A DNA stretch of 64,000 bases from Sphingomonas natans (GTDB lineage: Bacteria > Pseudomonadota > Alphaproteobacteria > Sphingomonadales > Sphingomonadaceae): the NCBI RefSeq assembly GCF_030546695.1, contig NZ_JAUOTP010000002.1, forward strand, positions 496,001-560,000. The letters run 5' to 3'. Position 1 is the stretch's first letter, and every line of letters starts with the position of its first letter. The translations under genes were made by a program, and so were the position numbers. The notes beneath the pieces were generated by a model. The model was not told the origin of the DNA and did not search any database. It worked only from the letters and a program-made list of their open reading frames with translations. Positions 17,461 to 26,520 of this stretch are shown here, piece after piece.

Positions 17461-19941
17461 ATGAGAGCCGTTTTTCGAACGATTTGGATCTTTCTTGCTC
17501 TTGCGGGGGCAGGGATCGGTGTGTCCAAAGCCGCTATTCCCGCGGATGTGCAGGCGCACCTCACGCACGGGCGTGCGGTCCTTATGCAGCAGCCCGAGCA
17601 GGCGCTCGGCGAAGGTGAGATGGCCCGACGGCTGAGCCGTACCATCCCTTTTCGCCGCGATCAGGCGGTTGCGCTCGCCGCGTCCGATTGGTTGCGGATT
17701 GCCGCGCTGCTCAACCTCAATCGGCTCGCCGAAGCTGCACGCACGACCGACGAAGCACTGCGCGGCCCTATCGCGCGGATTGCACCTGATTCGGTCGAGT
17801 TCGCCGACCTTCTGGTCATGCGATCCATCTCTGCGCGGAGCAGCGGAAATCTTGAACGCGCGCTCGCCGATTCGCTGCGGGCTTACCAGATCTTTTCGAC
17901 GACCGGTCAGAAGCGCAGCCAGTCGATCGCATTGTCGAGCATTGGTTCGATCTATCTCGTCGCCCGCGACTATCCCAACGCGCTCCGTTATTATGCTCAG
18001 GCCGCGGATGCCTATCGCGCAGATGCAGCCCTCCTGGTCGCCGCATATGGCAATCGCGGTGTGGCGCTTAAGGAGATGGGTCGTTTTCCTGCCGCCGAGC
18101 AGGAGTTCGAACGCGGCTTTGCCGTCGCCCAACGGCAAGGCAGCCCAATGCTTCAGGCCCGCATTCTCGGCGACTTGGCCGTTACCCAGGTCCGCGCCGG
18201 CCGCCTCGACGCTGCCGACGCTTCGGTCCGAAGAGGTATGGCGATCCTCGGGAAGGTCCCCGATCAGGATTTCACCCCGTTCCTCCTCGGCGCCGCCGCG
18301 CAGCTTGCCGAACGCCGCGGAGATTATGACGAGGCGGCGCACCTGATCGACCGGATCTTTCTGAAAACCAGACTTGCAGACACGCCGGCCGAGCTCCGAG
18401 AGTTTCTCGAGACGGGTTACCGCATCTTCAAGGCGCGGGGCGACGATCCGCGCGCGCTCCAATATCTCGAGGCCTATAAGCTCGTCGACGATCGTGCCCG
18501 TTCGCTGGCGGCCTCGGCCAATGCGGCGCTGATGTCGGCGCGCTTCGATTTCGCCAATCAGCAATCTCGCATCGCCCAGCTGCGCGCCAACGAGGTGCGC
18601 CAGGAGGCGACGATCGAGCAGGCGCGCGCGCGCACGCGCGCGATCATCCTCGGCGGCCTGCTCGTCGCCACCGGGATCGTCTCGTCGCTCCTGCTGTTCG
18701 GGTTCGTCTCGATCCGCCGCAGCCGCGATCGCGAGCGCGAGGCGAACGAGGAGCTCAGCACATCCAATATCGAGCTGGAGAAGGCGCTCGCCGCCCGCAC
18801 CGAATTTCTCGCCACGACCAGCCACGAGATCCGCACGCCGCTGAACGGCATCCTCGGCATGACGCAGGTGCTACTCGCCGATCGCGCGATCGATCCGCCC
18901 GTCCGCGAGAAGATCCAGCTCGTCCATGGCGCCGGGCAGACGATGAAGGCGCTCGTCGACGATATCCTCGACGTGGCGAAGATGACGAGCGGCGAGATCC
19001 GGATCGACAAGGCGCCGATGAACCTGCGCGCGCTGCTCCAGGATGCGGTGCGCGTCTGGGAGGGCCAGGCGGTGACCAAGGGCATCACGATCGCGCTCTT
19101 CGCCGACGACGTGCCGGACGAGATCGTCGAGGACGAGGTGCGGCTGCGCCAGATCGTGTTCAACCTGATGTCCAATGCGGTGAAGTTCACCGATCGCGGC
19201 GAGGTGCGGCTTTCGGCGACCACGACAAGCGCCGGAGAGCCGGGCGGCGGATTGGAGCCTGCCCAGCGGCTCCGCATCGCCGTCGGCGACACCGGCATCG
19301 GCATCCCCGCCGACCGGCTGGACGACGTCTTCGAATCCTTTCGCCAGATCGACGGCGGGACGACGCGTCGCCACGGCGGCACCGGCCTCGGCCTGTCGAT
19401 CTGCCGCAATCTGGCGCGTGCGATGGGCGGCGACGTCACGGTCACGAGCATTCTCGGCGCCGGCGCGACCTTCACGCTGGATCTGCCCTACGCGCCCGTC
19501 GCCAAACGCACGCGCCCCGCTCTGCCCGATGGCGAGCCGAAGCGGCTTTCCGCGACGCGCCTGCTGCTCGTCGAGGCCAATCCGCTGAGCCAGAGCGTGA
19601 TGCGCGCCGTCCTGACTCCGCATGTCGCGACACTCGCGGCGCGATCGGGCGCGGACGAGGCGATCGGCGCGATCGAGGCGGGGGAAGTGGACCTCGTCCT
19701 GATCGATGCCGCGACGATCGGATCGGACATGATCGAAGCCGGCAAACTCGTTTCGGCCGGATTTCCCTACGGAACCCGCCTTGCGCTCTTGTGGCCCTCG
19801 CCCGAAAGGGCGATTGAGGAGGCCGCCGCCGCTCACGGAGTCGCCCTGTTGATCGCCAAGCCTATCAATGCCGCCGAGCTCGTCGCGAGGCTCAACGGCC
19901 TCATGACAGGAGACATCTCGCCCGCCGGCATGGCGGCGTGA
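17461..19941 (+). CDS. TPR hybrid sensor histidine kinase with degenerate receiver
   Basis: An 826-residue protein: signal peptide (1-24), periplasmic TPR-like helical repeats (about 30-370), a membrane helix (about 388-410, ILGGLLVATGIVSSLLLFG), HisKA with SHEIRTPLNGIL (about 454-465), HATPase with NLMSNAVKF, GDTGIGIP and GGTGLGLS (about 560-680), and a C-terminal receiver-like domain (about 695-815). In that domain the acidic pair of receivers reads LLLVEANPL, losing one acid; an aspartate (LVLIDAA) and lysine (IAKPI) remain. A complete free receiver follows 19 bases later, probably its true partner. Confidence 0.9.
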   Translation: MRAVFRTIWIFLALAGAGIGVSKAAIPADVQAHLTHGRAVLMQQPEQALGEGEMARRLSRTIPFRRDQAVALAASDWLRIAALLNLNRLAEAARTTDEALRGPIARIAPDSVEFADLLVMRSISARSSGNLERALADSLRAYQIFSTTGQKRSQSIALSSIGSIYLVARDYPNALRYYAQAADAYRADAALLVAAYGNRGVALKEMGRFPAAEQEFERGFAVAQRQGSPMLQARILGDLAVTQVRAGRLDAADASVRRGMAILGKVPDQDFTPFLLGAAAQLAERRGDYDEAAHLIDRIFLKTRLADTPAELREFLETGYRIFKARGDDPRALQYLEAYKLVDDRARSLAASANAALMSARFDFANQQSRIAQLRANEVRQEATIEQARARTRAIILGGLLVATGIVSSLLLFGFVSIRRSRDREREANEELSTSNIELEKALAARTEFLATTSHEIRTPLNGILGMTQVLLADRAIDPPVREKIQLVHGAGQTMKALVDDILDVAKMTSGEIRIDKAPMNLRALLQDAVRVWEGQAVTKGITIALFADDVPDEIVEDEVRLRQIVFNLMSNAVKFTDRGEVRLSATTTSAGEPGGGLEPAQRLRIAVGDTGIGIPADRLDDVFESFRQIDGGTTRRHGGTGLGLSICRNLARAMGGDVTVTSILGAGATFTLDLPYAPVAKRTRPALPDGEPKRLSATRLLLVEANPLSQSVMRAVLTPHVATLAARSGADEAIGAIEAGEVDLVLIDAATIGSDMIEAGKLVSAGFPYGTRLALLWPSPERAIEEAAAAHGVALLIAKPINAAELVARLNGLMTGDISPAGMAA

Positions 19942-19960
19942 TCGACGCAGGTTCAGTCAA

Positions 19961-20350
19961 GTGAATATCCTATTCGTCGAAGACGACGCGATGAATCGGC
20001 GCGTGGTGCGCGATATGCTCACCGTGGCCGGCGCTAACATGGATGAGGCGCCCGATGCCGAAACCGGGCTGCGCATGATCGACGAGCGCGATTACGATAT
20101 CGTGCTCATGGATCTGCGCATGCCGGGCATGGATGGCCTGACCGCGATCCGCCATCTGCGCGCGCGCACCGACGCGAAAGCCAACGTGCCCGTCATCGTC
20201 GTGACCGCCGATACCGCGATCGACATCTGCCAGAATTGCGTGGACCAGGGCGCCGACGAGGTGATCCTGAAGCCTGTGGCGATGAGCAAATTGTTCGATG
20301 CGATCGGCCGGCTGATCGCGCGCGGCAACCAGTCGATCATGCTCGCCTGA
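19961..20350 (+). CDS. Single-domain response regulator
   Basis: A 129-residue receiver with no output domain. Acidic pocket E7/D8/D9, phosphoacceptor D51 in VLMDLRMPGMDG, T81 and K103 (VILKPV). The GTG start at 19961 comes 19 bases after the hybrid kinase stop, so the two are co-transcribed. It most likely accepts phosphate from the kinase, acting as the shuttle the kinase's own degenerate receiver cannot be. Confidence 0.9.
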   Translation: MNILFVEDDAMNRRVVRDMLTVAGANMDEAPDAETGLRMIDERDYDIVLMDLRMPGMDGLTAIRHLRARTDAKANVPVIVVTADTAIDICQNCVDQGADEVILKPVAMSKLFDAIGRLIARGNQSIMLA

Positions 20351-20366
20351 CCGGCGGGCGGCGCGT

Positions 20367-20822
20367 TCAGTCGCGTCGCGTGGCGAAGAAGGCGCGGAGC
20401 TGGCCGGCCGCCTCGGCGGCGCCGATGCCCGCATAGATTTCGGGACGATGGTGGCAGGTCGGCTGGCCGAACAGGCGCGGGCCATGCGCGACCGCGCCGC
20501 CCTTCGGATCCTCGGCCGCATAATAAAGCCGCGCGATCCGCGCGAGCGCGATCGCGCCCGCGCACATCGCGCACGGCTCCAGCGTGACCCATAGATCGCA
20601 ATCGTCGAGCCGCGACGTGCCGAGCGCAGCCGCGGCGCGGCGGATCGCGACGATCTCGGCATGCGCGGTGGGATCGCTATCGGTGCGCATCGCATTGGCC
20701 GATGTCGCGACGACCCCGCCAGAGCGCGCGATCACCGCGCCGACGGGCACCTCGCCGGCATCGCTCGCGGCGGCGGCGAGATCTAGCGCGAGACGCATTG
20801 GCGGGGGAAGCGGGAAGGCCAT
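20367..20822 (-). CDS. tadA: tRNA adenosine-34 deaminase
   Basis: Converts A34 to inosine in tRNA-Arg. 151 residues, zinc ligands H54 in HAEIVAI (with catalytic E56) and C84/C87 in EPCAMCAGA; the later segment DPKGGAVAHGPRLF is typical of TadA. Convergent with the response regulator gene. Confidence 0.93.
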   Translation of the reverse strand: MAFPLPPPMRLALDLAAAASDAGEVPVGAVIARSGGVVATSANAMRTDSDPTAHAEIVAIRRAAAALGTSRLDDCDLWVTLEPCAMCAGAIALARIARLYYAAEDPKGGAVAHGPRLFGQPTCHHRPEIYAGIGAAEAAGQLRAFFATRRD

Positions 20823-20914
20823 GGCCCCCTATAGCAGCGGCGTTCGGAAATGCGCTTATGGGCGAGCGACCGCCGGTCCGGTCGCAGCGGGGGAGGCGCG
20901 CTCGGTTTCCGACG

Positions 20915-21034
20915 TCAGCGCAAAGCCAAGATGGGCGCCGAAATCATCGGAGCATGGACGGCAACTTCGCCGATTGGGTTGGGGGCGGGCACCTGGCCGA
21001 TACCGTTTTCCATTGCTGCGCTCCCGACCGGCAT
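20915..21034 (-). CDS. Possible 39-residue protein after the immunity gene copy
   Basis: An ATG directly touching the TGA of the upstream immunity paralogue opens a 39-codon frame containing MENGIGQVPAPNPIGEV. Composition looks coding, but the frame is short and no family is recognised. It could be a coupled small gene or the leftover end of a broken one. Confidence 0.3.
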   Translation of the reverse strand: MPVGSAAMENGIGQVPAPNPIGEVAVHAPMISAPILALR

Positions 21035-21346
21035 TCAATCTCTCGCGTCGCGTATCGCTTCCAATTCGGCCAACCGCACCGGATCGTCGGCCGCCAGTGC
21101 TTCTTCGAGATAGAAACGGTAGGGGATGTTGCGCACCACCTCTTTCACCTTACCGCTATCTTCCTCGGCGACGATCGCGAACGCGTCGATCAGTTCTCGA
21201 AGAAACCCTTTGTCCAGCGTCTCAAGCTCAGCCGCCAGCTCTTCCATCATTTTGGCGACGGCATCAGGATCGACAACATCGTCGTCGGCAAGTTCGAAGA
21301 ATACGACAAAGCTGGCGATAATGCTGGCGACTTGTATGGCTATCAT
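21035..21346 (-). CDS. Probable immunity protein, second copy
   Basis: 103 acidic residues, about 70 percent identical by eye to the gene at 21508-21819 and of equal length: both read FVVFFELADDD, TLDKGFLREL, RNIPY and AADDPVRLAEL. ATG 21346 is chosen because it aligns with the paralogue's start; an upstream in-frame ATG adds unrelated residues. The bases just before it (GTGATGAAACC then ATGATAGCC) resemble the toxin-immunity junction upstream of the first copy, so the duplication included the end of the toxin gene. No toxin of its own is attached. Confidence 0.75.
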   Translation of the reverse strand: MIAIQVASIIASFVVFFELADDDVVDPDAVAKMMEELAAELETLDKGFLRELIDAFAIVAEEDSGKVKEVVRNIPYRFYLEEALAADDPVRLAELEAIRDARD

Positions 21347-21507
21347 GGTTTCATCACTCCGACTCCAGATCGACGGGCAGAAAATGATAAATCTCATGAA
21401 ACGAAAGTGGTCGCCGCGCTCATAGAAGGATTTTAGCTACAATGATAGGTACAGCCGGCATCTGACCGAGGCGCGGTTTCATTCCGCCGCCTCATTCCCC
21501 CTTACGT

Positions 21508-21819
21508 TTAGTCCTTGGCCTCGCGAATGGCGTCCAGTTCGGCTAGCCTCACCGGATCGTCTGCCGCCAGTTCTTCTTCGAGATAGAAACTGTAGGGGAT
21601 GTTGCGTATTACCTCTTGCACCTCACCGCTATTTTCCTCGGCGATGACCGCGAACGCGTCGACCAGTTCGCGAAGAAAGCCCTTGTCCAGCGTATCGAGG
21701 CCACTCCCCAGATCTTCCATCATTTTGACGGCGGTATCGGGATCAACAATGTCGTCGTCGGCCAGTTCGAAGAATACGACAAAGTTCGCGATGATGCGCG
21801 CGACTTGCATGGCTATCAT
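21508..21819 (-). CDS. Probable immunity protein paired with the toxin
   Basis: 103 residues, strongly acidic, all-helical by appearance, starting MIAMQVARIIANFVVFFELADDD. Its start codon overlaps the stop of the toxin-like gene by four bases (ATGA), the arrangement usual for toxin-immunity pairs. I do not recognise a named immunity family; the role is inferred from position, size and acidity. Confidence 0.72.
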   Translation of the reverse strand: MIAMQVARIIANFVVFFELADDDIVDPDTAVKMMEDLGSGLDTLDKGFLRELVDAFAVIAEENSGEVQEVIRNIPYSFYLEEELAADDPVRLAELDAIREAKD

Positions 21820-22919
21820 GGCTTCACCACCCTGACCTTGATGTTGGTGACGTTCATTTTTTTAAACAGCATGAGCGCTTTCATTCGCTGCTTCTGATCG
21901 GGAACCTCCCACGTTCCGATGACATTATGTCGCCTCAAGACCTCCGATTGTCGCAACAGTTGAGCCCGAGCGTGCGGAGCGTCCACAATCTTCCACTTCC
22001 GGTCGATCACGTAATCGCCCTGTACGCCATCGAACTTTACCGCTCGTTCCAAGCCATTGGGCAATTTACGCTTCAATGTCGGCGCTTGCCCTGCCTGTGC
22101 CCCTGGCGCTGCATCATTATACGCTGCCCAAGGCTTGTCGCGGTCAAGTGTCTCCTTCGCCCAGCCGATCTCCGGCGGGTCGTAGGTCGGCCGCAGCCTT
22201 GCCTTGCGAAGGCCGCGCAGCGCGGAAACCTTGGAGAGCGCCGCCCCTGGTGCGAGCGTCAGTGCGGCGTTGCCCACAACATATGCGCCAGCACGACCGA
22301 TATCGCGCGCCGAGGCGTTGGCAAGCGCGTCTGCCGCACGCGAGATCTGAACCCGAGCCGGCACATCGTCAGCGGCGATCCCGGCATCGATCATGCCTGC
22401 AATACCGAGAGCCGCATTGCGGACGGTCGTGACCGGGTTCGTCGTCAGCGCGGAACGTACACCCGTCACCGTTTCGTTAGCGAGATCGCGAAGCTCTCGA
22501 CCGGCACCGCCGACGAACTCGGTGACGGGGTTCGACTGATTGACGAGTCGCAGTCCCGGAACAACCTTAAGCGGCACTATGGCCGGTCGCCGATCGATGA
22601 CCCCCGCGTCATTTCCCACCCGTTGCTGGGCGCGTGGCGCTTGCACCTTTGGCGTTGCCGGGATCCGCGGCCGGTTGCGATCGCCGATGCTCGGCCGGCC
22701 GAAAATGCCCGACGCGCGACCGCTGATTTGGTCGGCCGGATCGGCCCCGCCTGTGCCAAACCGACGTCCCGTGCCCGCGAAGGTGAACCTGCCGTCGTCC
22801 GGATCATGCCAAGGATTGAACTTCAGTTCGACCCTGTCGATCCGCCCCGCCGGCGACCGGCCCGTCCGCAACCAGCCGACGAAAGCGCGCCGGCCCATCT
22901 GCCCCTGAATCTCGTCCAT
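21816..22919 (-). CDS. Polymorphic-toxin-like protein with C-terminal nuclease-like domain
   Basis: A 367-residue protein. Near the N-terminus is the motif LKFNPWHDPDDGRFTFAG (about 32-49), resembling the NPxHDPxxGRFT tag seen in phage-related proteins and delivered toxins. A long low-complexity and alanine-rich helical middle (about 60-245) precedes a compact C-terminal domain (about 275-367) with VKFDGVQGDYVIDRKW, which fits the D...(D/E)xK pattern of restriction-endonuclease-fold toxins. The overlapping downstream gene is the putative immunity protein. No secretion system gene is in the window, so the delivery route is unknown. The nuclease call is inference. Confidence 0.68.
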   Translation of the reverse strand: MDEIQGQMGRRAFVGWLRTGRSPAGRIDRVELKFNPWHDPDDGRFTFAGTGRRFGTGGADPADQISGRASGIFGRPSIGDRNRPRIPATPKVQAPRAQQRVGNDAGVIDRRPAIVPLKVVPGLRLVNQSNPVTEFVGGAGRELRDLANETVTGVRSALTTNPVTTVRNAALGIAGMIDAGIAADDVPARVQISRAADALANASARDIGRAGAYVVGNAALTLAPGAALSKVSALRGLRKARLRPTYDPPEIGWAKETLDRDKPWAAYNDAAPGAQAGQAPTLKRKLPNGLERAVKFDGVQGDYVIDRKWKIVDAPHARAQLLRQSEVLRRHNVIGTWEVPDQKQRMKALMLFKKMNVTNIKVRVVKP

Positions 22920-22943
22920 GTGCCCCCCGCTTCACCGTAGCGG

Positions 22944-23183
22944 TCAGAACATTTGAGGAACGATTTCCAACAAGTCAATAAGCTCCGCGCGCGCTGCGAT
23001 TGGGTCGGTTCCATATCGGATGAGGTTCACGAAAGTGGTACCAGAGGACTTCACGGTCCCACGTCTCGTCTCGATGTTATCGGATAGAAGCGCCTGGGTC
23101 GTGCCGCAATCCGGAGGCTTACCGGCTCCCGAGTTCGCGCCCGAAAAATTGCGGCCCGTCAGTGTCAGATTGGCTGTCTCGCA
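22944..23183 (-). pseudogene. Gene remnant upstream of the toxin, no start codon
   Basis: Eighty open codons ending 24 bases before the toxin ATG, with coding-like composition (LTLTGRNFSGANSGAG, then SSGTTFVNLIRYGTDPIAARAELIDLLEIV). The frame opens after a TGA with no ATG, GTG or TTG near its head. A neighbouring frame just upstream (about 23110-23320) also looks coding (IESWLNGEVIGLERPDLW, then TRCHQRIRVW), suggesting one gene broken by frameshift. The rest of the 446-base spacer 22920-23365 shows no intact gene. Confidence 0.4.
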
Positions 23184-23365
23184 TCATCCATACGCGGATC
23201 CTCTGATGGCAACGCGTCCATAAATCTGGCCGCTCCAACCCGATCACTTCGCCGTTCAGCCAGCTTTCTATTTTCGCCGGCTGGCCGATCCCGGCAGGCG
23301 CGGAGACCTGTGCTAGTCAAAGCAGACATATTCCGCCCCCCGGCGCGCTCCCCGGACATGCGACC

Positions 23366-24772
23366 CTACCTCGTCTCGTCGGAAAAGCCGAACGGGGCGC
23401 GGCGGCGATGATAATCGTCGGGCAGGATCTGCCGTCCGATGGGTGGCACCGCGCGCGCTCGGCATTGGTCGCGCTGACACAGTGCGCAGGTGATGCCGAT
23501 CGGCGTGAAGTCCGCCGCCAGAGGCGCCGGTCGCCCGCGCGTATAGATCAGCCGATGGGCATCGTCCGCCGCGCAACCAAGCGCGATCGCGCGTTGAATT
23601 CGCGGCGCGAGATGGCCGCCGCCACCCGATGTGACCAGGCGCGCGATCGAGAAGAAGCGCTGGCCGTCCGGCAGTTCCAGCCATTGGGTCACGATCTCGC
23701 CGTGCGTGCGGAAGACGTCGTGGACAGACCAGAGCGCGCAGCCGCCGCCATGGCCTGCAAAAGGAAAGCCGGCACCGTCCAGACGCTTCGAGACATTGCC
23801 GGCGCTGTCCACGCGCAGGAAGAAGAAGGGCATATGCGCCTGCCCCGGGCGCTGGAGCGTGGTCAGCCTGTGCGCCGTCTGCTCGAAGCTGGTGCCAAAC
23901 TGCCGGGCGAGCGCCTCGATGTCATATTTCTTGTCCTCGGCCGCCTTCGCGAACGCCGTTTCCGGCATCAGGATTGCCGCCGCCGCATAATTCGCCAGCG
24001 CCCGCCGGCCGAGCCGACGCCCATTCTCCGTCGTGAGGACCGCGCCCTCCAGCGCCGCGTCCAGCACCGGGCCGAGCTCGAGATAGGCAATCTGAAGCGC
24101 GAGCTGGAAGGCGCGGCTGTCGCGGTCCAGCGCCTCGTCGATATGGATCGCCCGATTATGCGGATCATGGCGCCGCACCGTCCCCATCATCACCGCGGTC
24201 GGCAGATAGCGCACGCGCAAGCCATGGCGCGCGACGATATAGGCAGCGATGCCGTCATGCCCTGCCAGCGCGGCTGCGATCCTTTCGGCCGCATCGTCGA
24301 GCGTCGGGAAATTGTTGCGCTTCGCCGAAAGGAAGCGGCGAACCTCCGCCACCGCATCCCCTTCCGCAATCTCTCTGCTCACCGACCGATCGGCCAGTGC
24401 GCGCTGCTCTTCGCGATACGCGGCATGAAGACGTAGAAAGGCCTCGGCGATGCCGGGATAATTGGTCGCCACATCGGCTCCCTGCAGCGGCGGCAGGTCC
24501 AGGTCCGCGAACAGCGGATCCTTGAACACCGCCTGCAATCGAGCGGTGGATTCCTCGCCTCCGTCACCGGCGAAATCCGCCATGTCGATCCGATAGGTGC
24601 GCGCAAGCCGCAACAGCGTGTCCGCCGTGAGCGGCCGCTGATTGCTCTCGATCAACGAGACATATGACACCGACACGCCGAGGTCCGCGGCCATACCCTG
24701 TTGAGTGAGCCCCAGATCGCGCCGCAGACGCCTCAGCCTCGGCCCCATATAGGCGGCCCGGTCCCCAGCCAT
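23366..24772 (-). CDS. XRE-family acetate/short-chain fatty acid metabolism regulator (RamB/ScfR type)
   Basis: A 468-residue regulator: N-terminal helix-turn-helix (about 9-63, LGLTQQGMAADLGVSVSYVSLIESNQR), a central IrrE-like region with degenerate zinc site (about 150-300), and a C-terminal DUF2083 domain ending CALCQRDQCRARAVPPIG. This architecture is that of RamB, PrpR and ScfR regulators of glyoxylate, propionate and acetate genes. It is divergent from aceA with 137 bases between, so isocitrate lyase is the likely target; a palindrome in the spacer could be its operator. Confidence 0.85.
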   Translation of the reverse strand: MAGDRAAYMGPRLRRLRRDLGLTQQGMAADLGVSVSYVSLIESNQRPLTADTLLRLARTYRIDMADFAGDGGEESTARLQAVFKDPLFADLDLPPLQGADVATNYPGIAEAFLRLHAAYREEQRALADRSVSREIAEGDAVAEVRRFLSAKRNNFPTLDDAAERIAAALAGHDGIAAYIVARHGLRVRYLPTAVMMGTVRRHDPHNRAIHIDEALDRDSRAFQLALQIAYLELGPVLDAALEGAVLTTENGRRLGRRALANYAAAAILMPETAFAKAAEDKKYDIEALARQFGTSFEQTAHRLTTLQRPGQAHMPFFFLRVDSAGNVSKRLDGAGFPFAGHGGGCALWSVHDVFRTHGEIVTQWLELPDGQRFFSIARLVTSGGGGHLAPRIQRAIALGCAADDAHRLIYTRGRPAPLAADFTPIGITCALCQRDQCRARAVPPIGRQILPDDYHRRRAPFGFSDETR

Positions 24773-24784
24773 TCACCCTCGCCT

Positions 24785-24809
24785 TTGTAAAATCGCGACC
24801 GTTTTACAA
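24785..24809. promoter_or_regulatory. Palindromic operator between the RamB-like gene and aceA
   Basis: TTGTAAAA (24785-24792), nine bases, TTTTACAA (24802-24809): a perfect 8-base inverted repeat 13 bases upstream of the regulator ATG. A third half-site TGTAAAC follows at about 24818-24824. The location fits autoregulation and control of aceA. Confidence 0.6.
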
Positions 24810-24909
24810 GATCTGGCTGTAAACATCCACAAGTCTACATCGGACGCTCTGATCCTGCAGCGGGCGGGGCGCTAAGCACGGCTATCGATCACCGCGAAAG
24901 CCGACCGCC

Positions 24910-26502
24910 ATGACATATCACAGCCGCCTTTCCGAAGCCGCCGCTACCATCGCGCAGGCCGGCTCTCCCTGGGCCGGCATCGATGCCGACGCCGTCGCGC
25001 GGATGCAGCTCCAGAACCGCTTTACCACCGGCCTCGATATCGCCCGCTACACATCGAAGATCCTGCGCGCCGACATGGCCGCTTATGACGCGGACCCGGC
25101 CAATTACACGCAGTCGCTCGGCTGCTGGCATGGCTTTATCGGCCAACAGAAGCTGATCGCCATCAAGAAGCATTTCGGAACCACGAAGGGCCGCTACCTC
25201 TATCTTTCGGGCTGGATGATCGCAGCGCTGCGCTCCGAATTCGGACCTTTGCCCGATCAGTCGATGCACGAAAAGACGAGTGTCCCGGCGCTGATCGAGG
25301 AACTCTACACCTTCCTTCGCCAGGCGGATGCGCGCGAGCTGGGCACGATGTTCCATGATCTCGATGCGGCGCGCGATGCCGGCGACGCCGCCGCCGAGGC
25401 GGCCCTCGTCGCGGCGATCGACAGCTACGAAACGCACGTCGTTCCGATCATCGCGGACATCGACGCCGGCTTCGGCAATGCCGAGGCGACCTATCTCCTC
25501 GCCAAGAAGATGATCCAGGCCGGAGCCTGTGCGCTGCAGATCGAAAATCAGGTTTCCGACGAGAAGCAGTGCGGGCATCAGGACGGAAAGGTCACCGTTC
25601 CGCACGAGGACTTCCTCGCGAAGATCCGGGCCTGCCGCTACGCTTTTCTCGAGCTGGGGGTCGAGGACGGCATCATCGTCGCGCGTACCGACTCGCTGGG
25701 AGCGGGCCTGACCAAGCAGATCGCCTTCAGCAAGGAAGCCGGCGATATCGGCGACCAATATAATGCCTTCCTCGACTGCGAGGAGGTGACCGATATCACC
25801 ACGCTGCGCGGCGACGTCGTCATCGAACGTGACGGCCGGCTCATGCGGCCCAAGCGCCTGGCCTCGAACCTGTTTCAGTTCAAGAGCGGGACCGGCGCGG
25901 ACCGCTGCGTGCTCGACTGCATCACCTCGCTGCAGAATGGCGCCGACCTGCTCTGGATCGAAACCGAGAAGCCGCACATCGAGCAGATCGCTTCGATGGT
26001 GGACCGCATTCGCGCGGTCGTGCCCGACGCGAAGCTCGTCTACAACAATTCGCCGAGCTTCAACTGGACGTTGAACTTCCGGCAGCAGGTCTATGATGCC
26101 TGGATCGACGCCGGAAAGGACGTCTCCGACTATGAGCGCGCCGCGCTGATGAGCGTGATCTACGACACCACGCCGCTCGCGGCCGAGGCCGACGAGAAGA
26201 TCCGCACCTTCCAGAAGGATGCGGCGAAGCGCGCCGGCATCTTCCATCACCTGATCACGCTGCCGACCTATCACACGACGGCGCTGAGCATCGACAATCT
26301 CGCGCGGGAATATTTCGGCGAGGCCGGCATGCTCGGTTACGTCGCCGGCGTGCAGCGCAAGGAGATCCGCGAGGGCATCGCCTGCGTCCGTCACCAGAAC
26401 ATGTCGGGTTCCGATATCGGCGACGATCACAAGGAATATTTCGCGGGCGAGGCGGCGCTGAAGGCCGGCGGCGTCCACAACACCATGAACCAGTTTGCCT
26501 GA
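24910..26502 (+). CDS. aceA: Isocitrate lyase (glyoxylate shunt)
   Basis: Cleaves isocitrate to glyoxylate and succinate. 530 residues, the long form similar in length to the Pseudomonas enzyme rather than the ~430-residue E. coli type. The signature is EKQCGHQDGK with the catalytic cysteine; other conserved parts are ADIDAGFGN, GVEDGIIVARTDS and YNNSPSFNW. Followed 18 bases later by a small conserved-looking gene. Likely induced on acetate through the divergent regulator. Confidence 0.96.
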   Translation: MTYHSRLSEAAATIAQAGSPWAGIDADAVARMQLQNRFTTGLDIARYTSKILRADMAAYDADPANYTQSLGCWHGFIGQQKLIAIKKHFGTTKGRYLYLSGWMIAALRSEFGPLPDQSMHEKTSVPALIEELYTFLRQADARELGTMFHDLDAARDAGDAAAEAALVAAIDSYETHVVPIIADIDAGFGNAEATYLLAKKMIQAGACALQIENQVSDEKQCGHQDGKVTVPHEDFLAKIRACRYAFLELGVEDGIIVARTDSLGAGLTKQIAFSKEAGDIGDQYNAFLDCEEVTDITTLRGDVVIERDGRLMRPKRLASNLFQFKSGTGADRCVLDCITSLQNGADLLWIETEKPHIEQIASMVDRIRAVVPDAKLVYNNSPSFNWTLNFRQQVYDAWIDAGKDVSDYERAALMSVIYDTTPLAAEADEKIRTFQKDAAKRAGIFHHLITLPTYHTTALSIDNLAREYFGEAGMLGYVAGVQRKEIREGIACVRHQNMSGSDIGDDHKEYFAGEAALKAGGVHNTMNQFA

Positions 26503-26520
26503 ACCAGCCCCAAGCAAAGG

